Assembly (NCBI RefSeq): GCF_014202765.1
Contig: NZ_JACHHN010000001.1
Location: 1 to 64,000, forward strand
Direction: 5' to 3'
Length of the DNA stretch: 64,000 nucleotides
Source: Silvimonas terrae
GTDB taxonomy: Bacteria; Pseudomonadota; Gammaproteobacteria; Burkholderiales; Chitinibacteraceae
A model generated the notes under the pieces. The model was not told the DNA's origin. It ran no database searches and worked only from the letters and a program-made list of their open reading frames with translations. Made by a program: the position numbers and the translations under genes. Positions 53,626-64,000 of the stretch are shown one piece after another. Within the stretch, counting starts at the first letter, position 1; each line of letters opens with the position of its first letter.

Positions 53626-53643
53626 TCCAACTGGAGACAATCA

Positions 53644-54330
53644 ATGTTTTATGGATATGGTGGCGTGCTGCTGACCGGGGTATGGCAAACCATACAGCTG
53701 GCGCTGCTCTCTTTGTTGGTGGCCGTGGTGATTGGCCTGGCCGGCGCGTCGGCCAAGCTGTCGCGCTCCACGCCGTTGCGCCTCGTTGCCACGGCGTATA
53801 CCACGCTGATTCGCGGGGTGCCGGATCTGGTGTTGATGCTGCTGATTTTCTACAGCATCCAGATTGGTCTTAACCAGGTGACGGATGCGCTGCATTGGGA
53901 TCAGATCGACATCAACCCGTTTCTGGCGGGGGTGCTGACGATTGGTTTTATCTACGGCGCGTATTTCACCGAAACTTTCCGTGGGGCGTTCATTTCCGTG
54001 CCGCGCGGTCAACTGGAAGCAGGCCACGCCTTTGGCATGACGGGCGGCCAGGTGTTTCGGCGCATTCTGTTTCCGCAGATGATGCGCTTTGCCTTGCCGG
54101 GCCTTGCCAACAACTGGCAGGTGATTCTGAAAGCGACGGCGTTGGTGTCCATTATCGGACTGTCTGACCTGGTCAAAGCCGCCACGGATGCCGGTAAGGG
54201 CACCTTTAACATGTTCTATTTCATGCTCTGGCTGGGGGCCATTTATCTGGTGCTGACCTCGCTTTCCAATCTGGTGCTCAACAAGCTGAACAAGCGTTAC
54301 GCCGTGGGCGTGCGGGGGGCGCAACTGTGA
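53644..54330 (+). CDS. basic amino-acid ABC transporter permease (HisQ/AotQ-like)
   Basis: A 228-aa inner-membrane permease. Family text: GVLLTGVWQTIQLALLSLLV at the start, RGVPDLVLMLLIFYS, and the EAA loop GHAFGMTGGQVFRRILFPQM. The ATG at 53644 has CTGGAG upstream. It overlaps the next permease by 3 bases (GTGA junction). It forms the membrane heterodimer with the HisM-like protein. Confidence 0.92.
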   Translation: MFYGYGGVLLTGVWQTIQLALLSLLVAVVIGLAGASAKLSRSTPLRLVATAYTTLIRGVPDLVLMLLIFYSIQIGLNQVTDALHWDQIDINPFLAGVLTIGFIYGAYFTETFRGAFISVPRGQLEAGHAFGMTGGQVFRRILFPQMMRFALPGLANNWQVILKATALVSIIGLSDLVKAATDAGKGTFNMFYFMLWLGAIYLVLTSLSNLVLNKLNKRYAVGVRGAQL

Positions 54331-55046
54331 CGGTGATCGAAACCCTGCAAACTTACTGGCAAGCCTATTTGTATAACGATGGCTCGCAGATGTCGGGCCT
54401 GGCGATGACGCTATGGTTGCTGGTGCTCTCGCTGGCGATTGGCTTTGCCATGGCGCTGGTGCTGGCTACCGCTCGGGTCTCGCAGTACAAGGCCTTGTCG
54501 ATTCCGGTCCGTCTCTACAGCTATGTGTTCCGTGGCACGCCGCTGTATGTGCAATTGCTGCTGATTTATTCCGGCATTTACGGCATTACCTTTGTGCAGA
54601 AAACCGAATTGCTGGGGATGTTTTTCTGCAATGGTTTCAACTGCGCCGTGCTGGCCTTTGCCCTGAATACCTGTGCGTACACGACCGAGATTTTCGTCGG
54701 CGCGATCCGCAATATTCCGTATGGCGAAGTCGAAGCCGCCCGCGCCTTTGGCATGTCCTGGTTCACCCTGTACCGCCGCATTATTCTGCCCTCGGCCTTG
54801 CGTCGCGCACTGCCGATGTACAGCAATGAAGTGATCCTGATGTTGCACGCCACCAGTATTGCCTTTGCCGCCACGGTGCCTGACCTGCTCAAGGTGGCGC
54901 GGGACGTCAATGCCGCGACCTATCAGCCGTTCACCGCGTTTGGCATTGCCGCGGTGCTGTATCTGGTGGTGTCGTTTGTGCTGGTTTACCTGTTCCGGAT
55001 TGCTGAGCGTAAATGGCTGGCTTTCCAGGCTCCGGCTGGGCGTTAA
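54327..55046 (+). CDS. basic amino-acid ABC transporter permease (HisM/AotM-like)
   Basis: A 239-aa inner-membrane permease, partner of the HisQ-like protein. It has [16 protein letters not shown] (FRGTPLYVQ core) and the EAA loop [21 protein letters not shown]. It starts with GTG, which overlaps the upstream TGA. The tail includes the [10 protein letters not shown] segment typical of HisM. Confidence 0.92.
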   Translation: MTVIETLQTYWQAYLYNDGSQMSGLAMTLWLLVLSLAIGFAMALVLATARVSQYKALSIPVRLYSYVFRGTPLYVQLLLIYSGIYGITFVQKTELLGMFFCNGFNCAVLAFALNTCAYTTEIFVGAIRNIPYGEVEAARAFGMSWFTLYRRIILPSALRRALPMYSNEVILMLHATSIAFAATVPDLLKVARDVNAATYQPFTAFGIAAVLYLVVSFVLVYLFRIAERKWLAFQAPAGR

Positions 55047-55114
55047 ACCATGACTTCTCTCATTTTCACGAATTCAAAGAATACCCAGGGCCACGGCCCG
55101 CACGGAGAACACGT

Positions 55115-55876
55115 ATGTTGAGCGTTCAGGATATCTACAAACGCTATGGCGATCATGAAGTGCTCAAGGGCGTGTCGCTTCAAGCCAAAGCCGGTGATGT
55201 GATCAGCATTATTGGCTCATCGGGCTCGGGTAAAAGTACGTTCCTGCGCTGTATCAACTTCCTGGAGCAACCCAACGCCGGCAAGATCATTGTGGGCGGG
55301 ACCGAAGTCCTCACCGTGCCGGACAAAAATGGCGCGCTCAAGGTGCAAGACGCCAAACAGCTGCAAAAGATTCGCACCAGGCTGGCCATGGTGTTCCAGA
55401 ACTTCAACCTCTGGTCACACCTGACGGTGATTGAGAACATCATCGAAGCGCCGATGCATGTGCTGGGCCTGTCGCGCGCCGAGGCGGAAGAACGTGCCCG
55501 CCACTATCTGGAAAAGGTAGGTCTGGCACCGCAAGTAGAGGCCAAGTACCCGGCGCATATGTCCGGCGGGCAGCAACAACGCGTAGCCATTGCCCGCGCG
55601 CTGGCCATGCACCCGGATGTCTTGCTGTTTGATGAGCCCACCTCCGCGCTGGATCCGGAACTGGTCGGTGAAGTCTTGAAGGTCATGCAAAAGCTGGCCG
55701 AAGAAGGCCGCACCATGGTTGTGGTCACCCATGAGATGGGCTTTGCCCGCAATATCTCCAACCACGTCATGTTCTTGCATCAGGGCCGTACAGAAGAAGA
55801 GGGTGCACCGGATCAGGTATTTGGTGCGCCGCGCAGCGAACGCCTGCGGCAGTTCCTCTCTGGCAGTTTGAAGTAA
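55115..55876 (+). CDS. basic amino-acid ABC transporter ATP-binding protein (HisP/AotP-like)
   Basis: A 253-aa ATPase: Walker [10 protein letters not shown] (34-42), Q-loop [10 protein letters not shown], signature [15 protein letters not shown], Walker [14 protein letters not shown] and switch VVTHEMGFA. The VPDKNG insertion near residue 70 is typical of HisP-type basic amino-acid transporters. The ATG at 55115 was chosen over an in-frame extension to 55013 that overlaps the permease gene. Confidence 0.94.
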   Translation: MLSVQDIYKRYGDHEVLKGVSLQAKAGDVISIIGSSGSGKSTFLRCINFLEQPNAGKIIVGGTEVLTVPDKNGALKVQDAKQLQKIRTRLAMVFQNFNLWSHLTVIENIIEAPMHVLGLSRAEAEERARHYLEKVGLAPQVEAKYPAHMSGGQQQRVAIARALAMHPDVLLFDEPTSALDPELVGEVLKVMQKLAEEGRTMVVVTHEMGFARNISNHVMFLHQGRTEEEGAPDQVFGAPRSERLRQFLSGSLK

Positions 55877-55891
55877 ACCGGCAACGGGGTC

Positions 55892-56875
55892 ATGGTGAAC
55901 GTGCCGTCCGCACCTTCCACCTTGCGGGTGGCCCTGCTGCTGCTGGCGCCGTGCTCCCTGCTGACGCTGGCGGGCGTGCTCGACACGCTGCGTGAAGCCA
56001 ACGAGCAGGAAGGCCGGCTGTTGTACCAGTGGCAAACCTTTACCCCTGATGGTCGGCCGTTGCGGACCACCAGCGGCGTCGATATTCCGGTCGATGGCGC
56101 GTTTACCGATGCTATGGGGCGCGACACCTTGCTGGTGCTCGCTGACGAATTCCAGCCCTTTGGCGGTTCTCCCTTGCTGGTCAGCGCCTTGTCCCGCGCC
56201 GCTCACCATTACCGGCGCATCGCCGGCATAGGCGCTGGCACAAGCTGGCTGGCGCAAGCCGGCTTGCTGGATGGTTACCGTGCCAGCATTAACTGGCAGA
56301 TATTCAGCGCGTTCAGTGAACAATTCGAGCGCGTCATTCCTACCCAGAATGTCTTTGAACTGGACCGTAACCGGCTGACGTGTGCCGGCGCCCTGGCCAC
56401 GGTGGATGCACTGCTGGCCATGCTGGCCCAGGATTGTGGCGCAGAACTGGCCGAGCGCGTGGCAACGCACCTGATCAGCGGGCCGCTGCGTACGATCAGT
56501 GATCGCCAGCGCATCCCCTTTGTGACCGGCCCGGGCGAACGCCACCCCAAACTGGCCGATGCGCTGCGGCTGATGGAATCGAACATTGAAGAGCCGCTGA
56601 CCACGGATGATATTGCGCAACTGGTCGGGGTGTCGCGCCGGCAACTGGAGCGCATTTTCCGGCAGCATCTGGACGCCATGCCCTCACGCTATTACCTGGC
56701 GTTGCGCCTGGAAAAAGCGCGCGCGCAGTTGCAGCGATCCAGTAAATCCGTGTTGCAGATCGGGCTGGCCTGCGGGTTTACCTCGGCGGCGCATTTTTCC
56801 AATGTGTACCGCGACCATTTTGGCGTGACACCACGGGAAGACCGGCGCAACTATCAGGCGGGGCGTGAGGTGTGA
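55892..56875 (+). CDS. ArgR-type AraC-family regulator (GATase1-like domain)
   Basis: A 327-aa regulator with an N-terminal DJ-1/GATase1-like domain (about residues 10-190) and a C-terminal AraC-type double helix-turn-helix (about 220-320; TTDDIAQLVGVSRRQLERIF, then IGLACGFTSAAHFSNVYRDH). This is the layout of Pseudomonas ArgR, which senses arginine and controls the aot importer, aru (AST) genes and gdhB. All of those gene types surround it here, so it is the likely master regulator. The last three codons (REV) fall in the GTGAGGT repeat array. Confidence 0.9.
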   Translation: MVNVPSAPSTLRVALLLLAPCSLLTLAGVLDTLREANEQEGRLLYQWQTFTPDGRPLRTTSGVDIPVDGAFTDAMGRDTLLVLADEFQPFGGSPLLVSALSRAAHHYRRIAGIGAGTSWLAQAGLLDGYRASINWQIFSAFSEQFERVIPTQNVFELDRNRLTCAGALATVDALLAMLAQDCGAELAERVATHLISGPLRTISDRQRIPFVTGPGERHPKLADALRLMESNIEEPLTTDDIAQLVGVSRRQLERIFRQHLDAMPSRYYLALRLEKARAQLQRSSKSVLQIGLACGFTSAAHFSNVYRDHFGVTPREDRRNYQAGREV

Positions 56876-56892
56876 GGTGTGAGGTGTGAGGG
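56865..56892. repeat. heptanucleotide tandem repeat, 4 x GTGAGGT
   Basis: Three exact copies and one final variant (GTGAGGG). The array starts inside the argR coding end and supplies its stop codon (TGA at 56873-56875). It is a relative of the 14-copy GTGAGGA array at 25905, with the same downstream sequence leading to a REP unit. Confidence 0.9.
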
Positions 56893-56912
56893 GGCGGCTG
56901 GCATACCCAGGC

Positions 56913-57040
56913 TCGTCATTCCGGCCTTGAGCCGGAATCCAGTTGTAAATACGTGCGCCGCAGGCGCTGACCTTTGTGTTCTTGCCAGCAAAGCCCACCT
57001 GCGGTGGGCGTACTGGATTCCTGCCTGCGCAGGAATGACG
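56913..57040. repeat. REP-type palindrome pair (family 1)
   Basis: CTCGTCATTCCGGCC...GGCCGGAATCCAG-like unit (56913-56942) and an inverted unit CTGGATTCCTGC...GCAGGAATGACG (57013-57040). The linking sequence shares TGTAAATA-GTGCGCCGCAGGC-type text with the units at 26028 and 47085. It lies between argR and aruF. Confidence 0.88.
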
Positions 57041-57216
57041 AAATAGTGGGATGCGGGGCTCGGTTATCCAGCGCACGCCGTTGTTTGCCTTTTCCCTCGT
57101 CCACACACAAAACGCAACTTTGCGTCGTGAATCGGCAAGATGCCGCACCGCGCAATTTCTAGAATGACAGGGTGCGCAATTCGTGCGCATGCCGTTTTCT
57201 CAAATGGATGGCCCCC

Positions 57217-58244
57217 ATGCTTCTGGTAAGACCTGGACGCCTCTCAGACCTGGATCAGCTTGAAGTGATGGCGCGTGCGGCCCGTCCGCTGCTTCACTCC
57301 CTGCCACCGGACCGTGCCGCGCTGGAAAAGCGTCTGGCGTTATCGCAAGACTCCTTTCGCGCCGATGTCGTCACCCCCGGTGAAGAGTTCTACCTCTTTG
57401 TGCTGGAAGAGACCGACACCGGCCGCCTGTATGGCACGGCCAGCATCGTGGCTTCGGCCGGGTACAGCGAGCCATTCTATGCCTTCAGGAACGACGCACT
57501 GATCCATGCTTCGCGTGAACTCAAGGTCAACCGCAAGGTGCACGCCCTGACCATTTCGCACCAGCTCACCGGCAAAAGCCGGCTGACGGGTTATTACATT
57601 GATCCGGCACTGGCCGGCACCACCACCACCCGGCTGTTGTCCCGCGCGCGCCTGTTGTTTGTGGCGCAGCACCGCGAGCGTTTTGCGCCGGATATCTTCA
57701 CCGTCCTGCTGGGCGTCGCGGACGAGCAGGGCGACTCCCCATTCTGGGAAGCCGTGGGTCGCAAGTTCTTCCAGCGTGATTTTGCCGAGGTAGAGATCGC
57801 CTCCGGCGGGCGCAGTGCGACCTTCATTGCCGAAGTCATGCCGTCCTATCCGCTGTACGTGCCCCTGTTGCCCCCCGCCGCACAACGGGCGCTGGGCGAG
57901 CCGCATCCGCAAGCCGAACTGCCCTATGCCATCCATGTGGAAGAAGGATTCGAGCCGGATGGTTTTGTCGATATTTTTGATGCGGGCCCGGTGCTGACTG
58001 CCAACGTCGATATGTGTGAATCCGTGCGCCGCAGTGAACGCCATACCTTGTCAGGCAACGCGGCGGGCGAGGGCGGCACGCGCTGGTTGCTGGCCAATAC
58101 CCTGTGTGAAGACTTCCGCTGCGCGGTCGTCGATCTGCCGGAAGAACTGACCGCCACGGTCGCCTTGCCGGACGGCACCGCACAACATCTGGAACTGGCC
58201 ACGGGCGATGAATTTAGCTGCGTGCCGCTGCAAGGAGCGCGCGC

Positions 58245-58248
<4 letters not shown>
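57217..58248 (+). CDS. aruF: arginine N-succinyltransferase, alpha subunit
   Basis: AruF (343 aa), with AruG, transfers succinyl from succinyl-CoA to the alpha-amino group of L-arginine, the first step of the AST pathway. Family text: LVRPGRLSDLDQL, EEFYLFVLE, ASIVASAGYSEPFYAFRN, EQGDSPFWEAVGRKFF and AEVMPSYPLYVPLLP. The ATG at 57217 matches the family start MLxVRP; an ATG at 57208 is in frame but less likely. The gene overlaps aruG by 4 bases (ATGA). Two-subunit AruFG is typical of Pseudomonas and betaproteobacteria, in contrast to single AstA in E. coli. Confidence 0.92.
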
Positions 58249-60756
<2,508 letters not shown>

Positions 60757-60776
60757 GGGATCGGGTTTTGAATTGC

Positions 60777-60925
60777 GGGGTTGTTGTTGGCGTTGCTGTT
60801 GTTTTTGACGTTCTCCCCATCAAAGCCCAGCACCGAAAGAGCGGAGGGAGACCTTGGGCTCCCGACCGACTGAGGGCAGCCCGGGTATCAAATGTCTTGC
60901 AAACCTGCGCCGGAAGGCGCTAACA
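60777..60925. repeat. truncated composite repeat element D
   Basis: A plus-strand stretch related to half-element C: GTTTTTGACGTTCTCCCC, AGCGGAGGGAGACCTTGGGCT, CCCGGGTATCAAA and the end GCGCCGGAAGGCGCTAACA. The hexamer array is reduced to degenerate GTTGTTG/GTTGCTG units, and the AAAGAAAGTAAC core is deleted. It sits inside the AST operon, between astD and astB. Confidence 0.75.
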
Positions 60926-60951
60926 AAATTCAAGCTTGAGGCACGATTGCA

Positions 60952-62301
60952 ATGAGCGCACGCGAAGCAAACTTTGACGGCCTGGTCGGCCTGACCCACA
61001 ACTACGCCGGTTTGTCGTTCGGCAACGTGGCTTCACAAAATAACGCCGCAAGCGTGGCCAACCCGCGTGCGGCGGCCAAACAAGGCCTGCGCAAAATGAA
61101 AGCGCTGGCCGATATGGGCTTCTTGCAAGGCGTGCTGGCCCCGCAAGAGCGGCCATCCATGCGCTTTTTGCGCTCTCAGGGTTTTCACGGTAGCGATCAT
61201 GAAATGATCCTGCGCGCGGCCAAAGAAGCGCCGGCCATTCTGGCCGCGGCCAGTTCAGCCTCGTCCATGTGGGTCGCCAATGCGGCGACGGTAAGCCCAT
61301 CGGCCGATACCCCGGACGGTCGTGTGCATTTCACGCCGGCCAGCCTCTCCAGCAAACTGCATCGCGCCATTGAAGCGCCAACCACCACCCGCGTATTGCA
61401 GGCGGTGTTCCGTTCTGATCAGCACTTTGCGTTCCACCCACCGCTATTGGGCACGCCGGCCCTGGGCGATGAGGGCGCAGCCAACCACACCCGCTTTTGC
61501 GCCGATTACGGCCAGCGCGGTGTGGAGTTCTTTGTCTATGGTCGCAGCGAATACGCCGGTGGCCCGGCCCCGGTCAAATACCCGGCCCGCCAGACGCTGG
61601 AAGCCAGCGCAGCCATTGCCCGCGTACACGGACTGGCTGCTGACACCGTGGTGCTGGCACAGCAGCATCCGGACGTCATTGACGCCGGTGTGTTTCACAA
61701 TGATGTGATTGCCGTGGGCAACCGCGACATCTTGTTCTGCCATGAGCACGCTTTCCTGGACCAGCCTGGCGTGCTGGCCGAGATTCGCCGCAAGCTCTCA
61801 CCACTGGGTGCTGAGCTGAAAGTGATTGAGGTGCCGGCCAGTGCCGTGTCGGTGCGGGATGCGGTGACGTCTTATCTGTTCAACAGCCAGTTGTTGACCC
61901 GCCCTGATGGCAAAACCGTGCTGGTGGTGCCGCAAGAATGTCGCGACAACCCGCATGTGTCGGCGTATCTGGACCAGTTGATGGCCAGTCGGGGCCCGAT
62001 TGATGACGTGCTGGTGTTTGAACTGCGCGAAAGCATGCGCAACGGCGGTGGTCCCGCCTGCCTGCGTCTGCGGGTGGTATTGAACGAGGCCGAACAGGCA
62101 GCGGTGAACCCGCAGGTCTGGATCAACGACCAGAGTTTTACCTTGCTGGACGACTGGATCGGTCGCCACTATCGGGACCGTCTGGTGGATAGCGATCTGG
62201 CAGACCCCAAACTGCTGGATGAATGCCGCACTGCGCTGGATGAACTGACACGCATCCTGAATCTGGGATCGGTGTATGACTTTCAGCAAGCAGGAGCGTA
62301 A
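60952..62301 (+). CDS. astB: N-succinylarginine dihydrolase
   Basis: AstB (449 aa; 447 in E. coli) hydrolyses N-succinylarginine to N-succinylornithine, ammonia and CO2, step 2 of AST. The N-terminus [19 protein letters not shown] is diagnostic. The catalytic set of the guanidine-modifying fold is present: E174 ([10 protein letters not shown]), H249 (GVFHND) and C370 (GGPACLRLR). It is the fourth AST gene in the row, separated from astD by 195 bases that include repeat D. Confidence 0.95.
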   Translation: MSAREANFDGLVGLTHNYAGLSFGNVASQNNAASVANPRAAAKQGLRKMKALADMGFLQGVLAPQERPSMRFLRSQGFHGSDHEMILRAAKEAPAILAAASSASSMWVANAATVSPSADTPDGRVHFTPASLSSKLHRAIEAPTTTRVLQAVFRSDQHFAFHPPLLGTPALGDEGAANHTRFCADYGQRGVEFFVYGRSEYAGGPAPVKYPARQTLEASAAIARVHGLAADTVVLAQQHPDVIDAGVFHNDVIAVGNRDILFCHEHAFLDQPGVLAEIRRKLSPLGAELKVIEVPASAVSVRDAVTSYLFNSQLLTRPDGKTVLVVPQECRDNPHVSAYLDQLMASRGPIDDVLVFELRESMRNGGGPACLRLRVVLNEAEQAAVNPQVWINDQSFTLLDDWIGRHYRDRLVDSDLADPKLLDECRTALDELTRILNLGSVYDFQQAGA

Positions 62302-62303
62302 CC

Positions 62304-63275
62304 GTGCTTGATGACTTCCTGCATTTCACCCTGCGGAACGAAACCCCGGAACAAGCCGCCGGCGCAGCGCCTTCTGGCGTACGTTGGCGCTGGCTGGGGC
62401 AGGGCATGCTGGAACTGACGCCGCCGCATCAGGTGGACGCCCATATGGTGTTGTCTGCCGGCGTGCACGGCGATGAAACCGCACCCATTGAAATCCTGCG
62501 TGATCTGGTCACCGACATCGCCAACGGCACCTTGCCCCTGGCCGTGCGGGTGCTGGTGCTGTTTGGTAATGCACCCGCCATGAGCGCGGGTAAACGTTAT
62601 CTGGACGACGATCTGAATCGTTTGTTCAGTGGTGCCCACCGCGAACTGCCACAAAGCGCCGAATCCCCGCGTGCTGCGGCGCTGGAGCACGCCGTTGCCG
62701 CTTTCTTTGATGAGGCCGCTGGCGCGCGCTGGCATCTGGATTTGCACACCGCCATTCGCCCCTCGGTATTCGAGCGCTTTGCGCTGCTGCCGCATCGGGA
62801 TGCTGCCTATGGTGAGGCGGTCTTTGAATGGTTGGCGGCGCTGGATATCTCCGCCGTGCTCAACCATCGCGAGCGCTCCAATACCTTTACTTATTTCAGC
62901 AGCAGCCAGCACAACGCACTGGCAGCGACGCTGGAGCTGGGCAAAGTGATGCCCTTTGGCATGAATGATCTGACCCGCTTTACCAAAGTGGCAGATGGCT
63001 TGCGGCTGATGCTGGCAGCCAGCCCATTGCCCGCCACAGGTGCAAAGCCACGGATTTTTGATGTGGTGGGGCAACTGGACAAGCACAGCGAACGGTTTGT
63101 GTTGGTTGTCGGGTCGCAAATGGCCAACTTTACCGCTTACCCCAAGGGCACTTTGATTGCCTCGGACGGGGATTATCAGTATGCGGTGACCCATGAAGAA
63201 GAGCGGATTGTGTTTCCGAATCCGAAGGTGAAGGTGGGGTTGCGGGCGGGGTTGATGGTGGTGGAGCGGGGGTAA
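62304..63275 (+). CDS. astE: succinylglutamate desuccinylase
   Basis: AstE (323 aa) releases succinate and glutamate from N-succinylglutamate, the last AST step. Zinc ligands H55 and E58 (GVHGDE) and H148 (DLHTA), and the catalytic E211 in TLELGKVMPFG, match the E. coli enzyme. It starts with GTG at 62304, with GGAG about 9 bases upstream and the astB stop 3 bases before. It ends the AST gene row; astC (succinylornithine transaminase) is absent. Confidence 0.94.
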   Translation: MLDDFLHFTLRNETPEQAAGAAPSGVRWRWLGQGMLELTPPHQVDAHMVLSAGVHGDETAPIEILRDLVTDIANGTLPLAVRVLVLFGNAPAMSAGKRYLDDDLNRLFSGAHRELPQSAESPRAAALEHAVAAFFDEAAGARWHLDLHTAIRPSVFERFALLPHRDAAYGEAVFEWLAALDISAVLNHRERSNTFTYFSSSQHNALAATLELGKVMPFGMNDLTRFTKVADGLRLMLAASPLPATGAKPRIFDVVGQLDKHSERFVLVVGSQMANFTAYPKGTLIASDGDYQYAVTHEEERIVFPNPKVKVGLRAGLMVVERG

Positions 63276-63431
63276 CAACACCGGGCCATCCCGCGTTCGT
63301 CGTGGATTTTACGGTGGGGCTGTTGTTTTTTTGCTGGATTAGTAACTCATAATATTTATGGTTTGACTGTCATTTAGCTGACATATAGTGTTGCTCGCAA
63401 TTTTTTGCGACAACATCTGACTGGTGCGAAA
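63276..63431 (+). other. intergenic region after astE
   Basis: An AACAACA...TGTTGTT stem with a long loop ends in a T tract (about 63276-63333) and may terminate the AST transcript. TTGACT (63363-63368) and TATAGT (63384-63389), with a short 15-base spacer, could be the promoter of the next gene. Confidence 0.4.
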
Positions 63432-63497
63432 TTGGCAGAGCGTTTTGAACGTACTAACGGACGGGGATGGGTTCACACTGGCTGGCGCAATCGCGGC

Positions 63498-64000
63498 ATG
63501 CTTGTCATCGCCTTGCTGGCATTCTGCACAAGCCCGGTTTTTGCGGCTCAGGTCTATCAATGTACCAGGGCCGGCAATGTGGTTTTCCAGGATCATCCTT
63601 GCGACGATGGCAGCACATCGCAGCTACATGAGTACTCTTCGCCGTCACCGGCGCAACCATCCGCGGCACAACAACGCTGGCGCGGGATGACACCCATCCC
63701 CCGGCCGGTGATTACACCGCCACCGACACTTGCATCGGTGCTTGCCCATCAACGCGCGAACCTGCGCCCGACCGCACCCAACCCATCGGACATCATTTCC
63801 AATCCGGCACCCGTTGCTGTTACCGGGGATACTCTGGTTGTATCTCATGCCCAGCCTCCGTCCGGGTTACCTCAGCCGCCCATTGCACCTGAGCAGGTCA
63901 AGGGTGCAAAAATCGTAATGGTGTCCGGTTATGACTCTGAGCGGCCCGATCCAGCGTGTACCAGCGGTTGTGCTTTACCCAAGCCTGGCACTGCGGCTGC
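63498..64000 (+). CDS. DUF4124-like secreted protein, 5' part
   Basis: An open frame runs off the end of the window (167 codons visible from the ATG at 63498). The start MLVIALLAFCTSPVFA-AQVYQC is a signal peptide followed by VYQCTRAGNVVFQDHPCDDG, the DUF4124 pattern with paired cysteines. The rest is Pro/Gln/Ala-rich with a second Cys pair (ACTSGC) near the end. The frame is also open upstream with a basic stretch (GWRNRG); a TTG at 63432 could be the real start and would give a better n-region. The function is unknown; the 3' end lies outside. Confidence 0.65.
   Translation, partial: MLVIALLAFCTSPVFAAQVYQCTRAGNVVFQDHPCDDGSTSQLHEYSSPSPAQPSAAQQRWRGMTPIPRPVITPPPTLASVLAHQRANLRPTAPNPSDIISNPAPVAVTGDTLVVSHAQPPSGLPQPPIAPEQVKGAKIVMVSGYDSERPDPACTSGCALPKPGTAA

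Overview
The window reads as the chromosome of a betaproteobacterium, most likely order Neisseriales (Chitinibacteraceae/Chromobacteriaceae type). This rests on the betaproteobacterial 5S rRNA sequence, the rne/rluC/HAD/Rieske/S49-peptidase gene order, hopanoid-type squalene genes, and protein signatures closest to that group. It is an inference from sequence, not a database result. No phage, plasmid, CRISPR array or intact insertion sequence was seen.

Layout. 1-140: the 3' end of a 5S rRNA and its terminator. 230-8335: housekeeping genes on the + strand (aroC, a lipoprotein, hpnD, hpnE, an SDR protein, a YoaA/DinG helicase, mltG), with a candidate small RNA at about 5122-5246. 8336-9000: a gene-free stretch with several terminators. 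9004-14363 (minus): an amino-acid ABC permease and binding protein, then RNase E. 15056-20717 (plus): rluC, a HAD phosphatase, a Rieske protein, an S49 peptidase, a MotB/MotD-like protein and an orphan hybrid histidine kinase. 20738-25857 (minus): a compact tetR-hlyD-ABC ATPase-ABC permease-nodT efflux operon. 26221-31148: lplT, dedA, alr and lysC. 31294-31654: tRNA-Ser, tRNA-Arg and tRNA-Glu.

32129-43038 is a sugar-acid locus. It holds a LysR regulator, dgoK, an AraFGH-type sugar importer, two SDR dehydrogenases, an SMP-30 lactonase, dgoA and dgoD. Together these could import an aldose (galactose and/or arabinose) and oxidise it by the De Ley-Doudoroff route: sugar to lactone, galactonate, KDGal, KDPGal, then pyruvate plus glyceraldehyde-3-phosphate.

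43245-63275 is an arginine/glutamate locus. It has a short NAD-glutamate dehydrogenase, a DauR-like regulator, an ornithine-cyclodeaminase-family protein and an AstE/aspartoacylase-like deacylase on the minus strand. On the plus strand are a basic-amino-acid ABC importer with a D-amino-acid dehydrogenase gene inside its operon, an ArgR (AraC type) regulator, and the arginine succinyltransferase genes aruF-aruG-astD-astB-astE. astC is not in the window. The set fits uptake of (D- or N-modified) arginine, conversion to L-arginine and degradation to glutamate, which GDH would deaminate.

The most unusual feature is the repeat content. Several families of dispersed palindromic repeats sit between genes. 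Two of them carry tandem microsatellites: heptamer arrays (14 and 4 copies) joined to REP pairs, and hexamer arrays (7, 7 and 9 copies) inside larger mirror-image composite elements bounded by an inverted TTAGCGCC-type end. Strong intercistronic hairpins also recur next to binding-protein genes.
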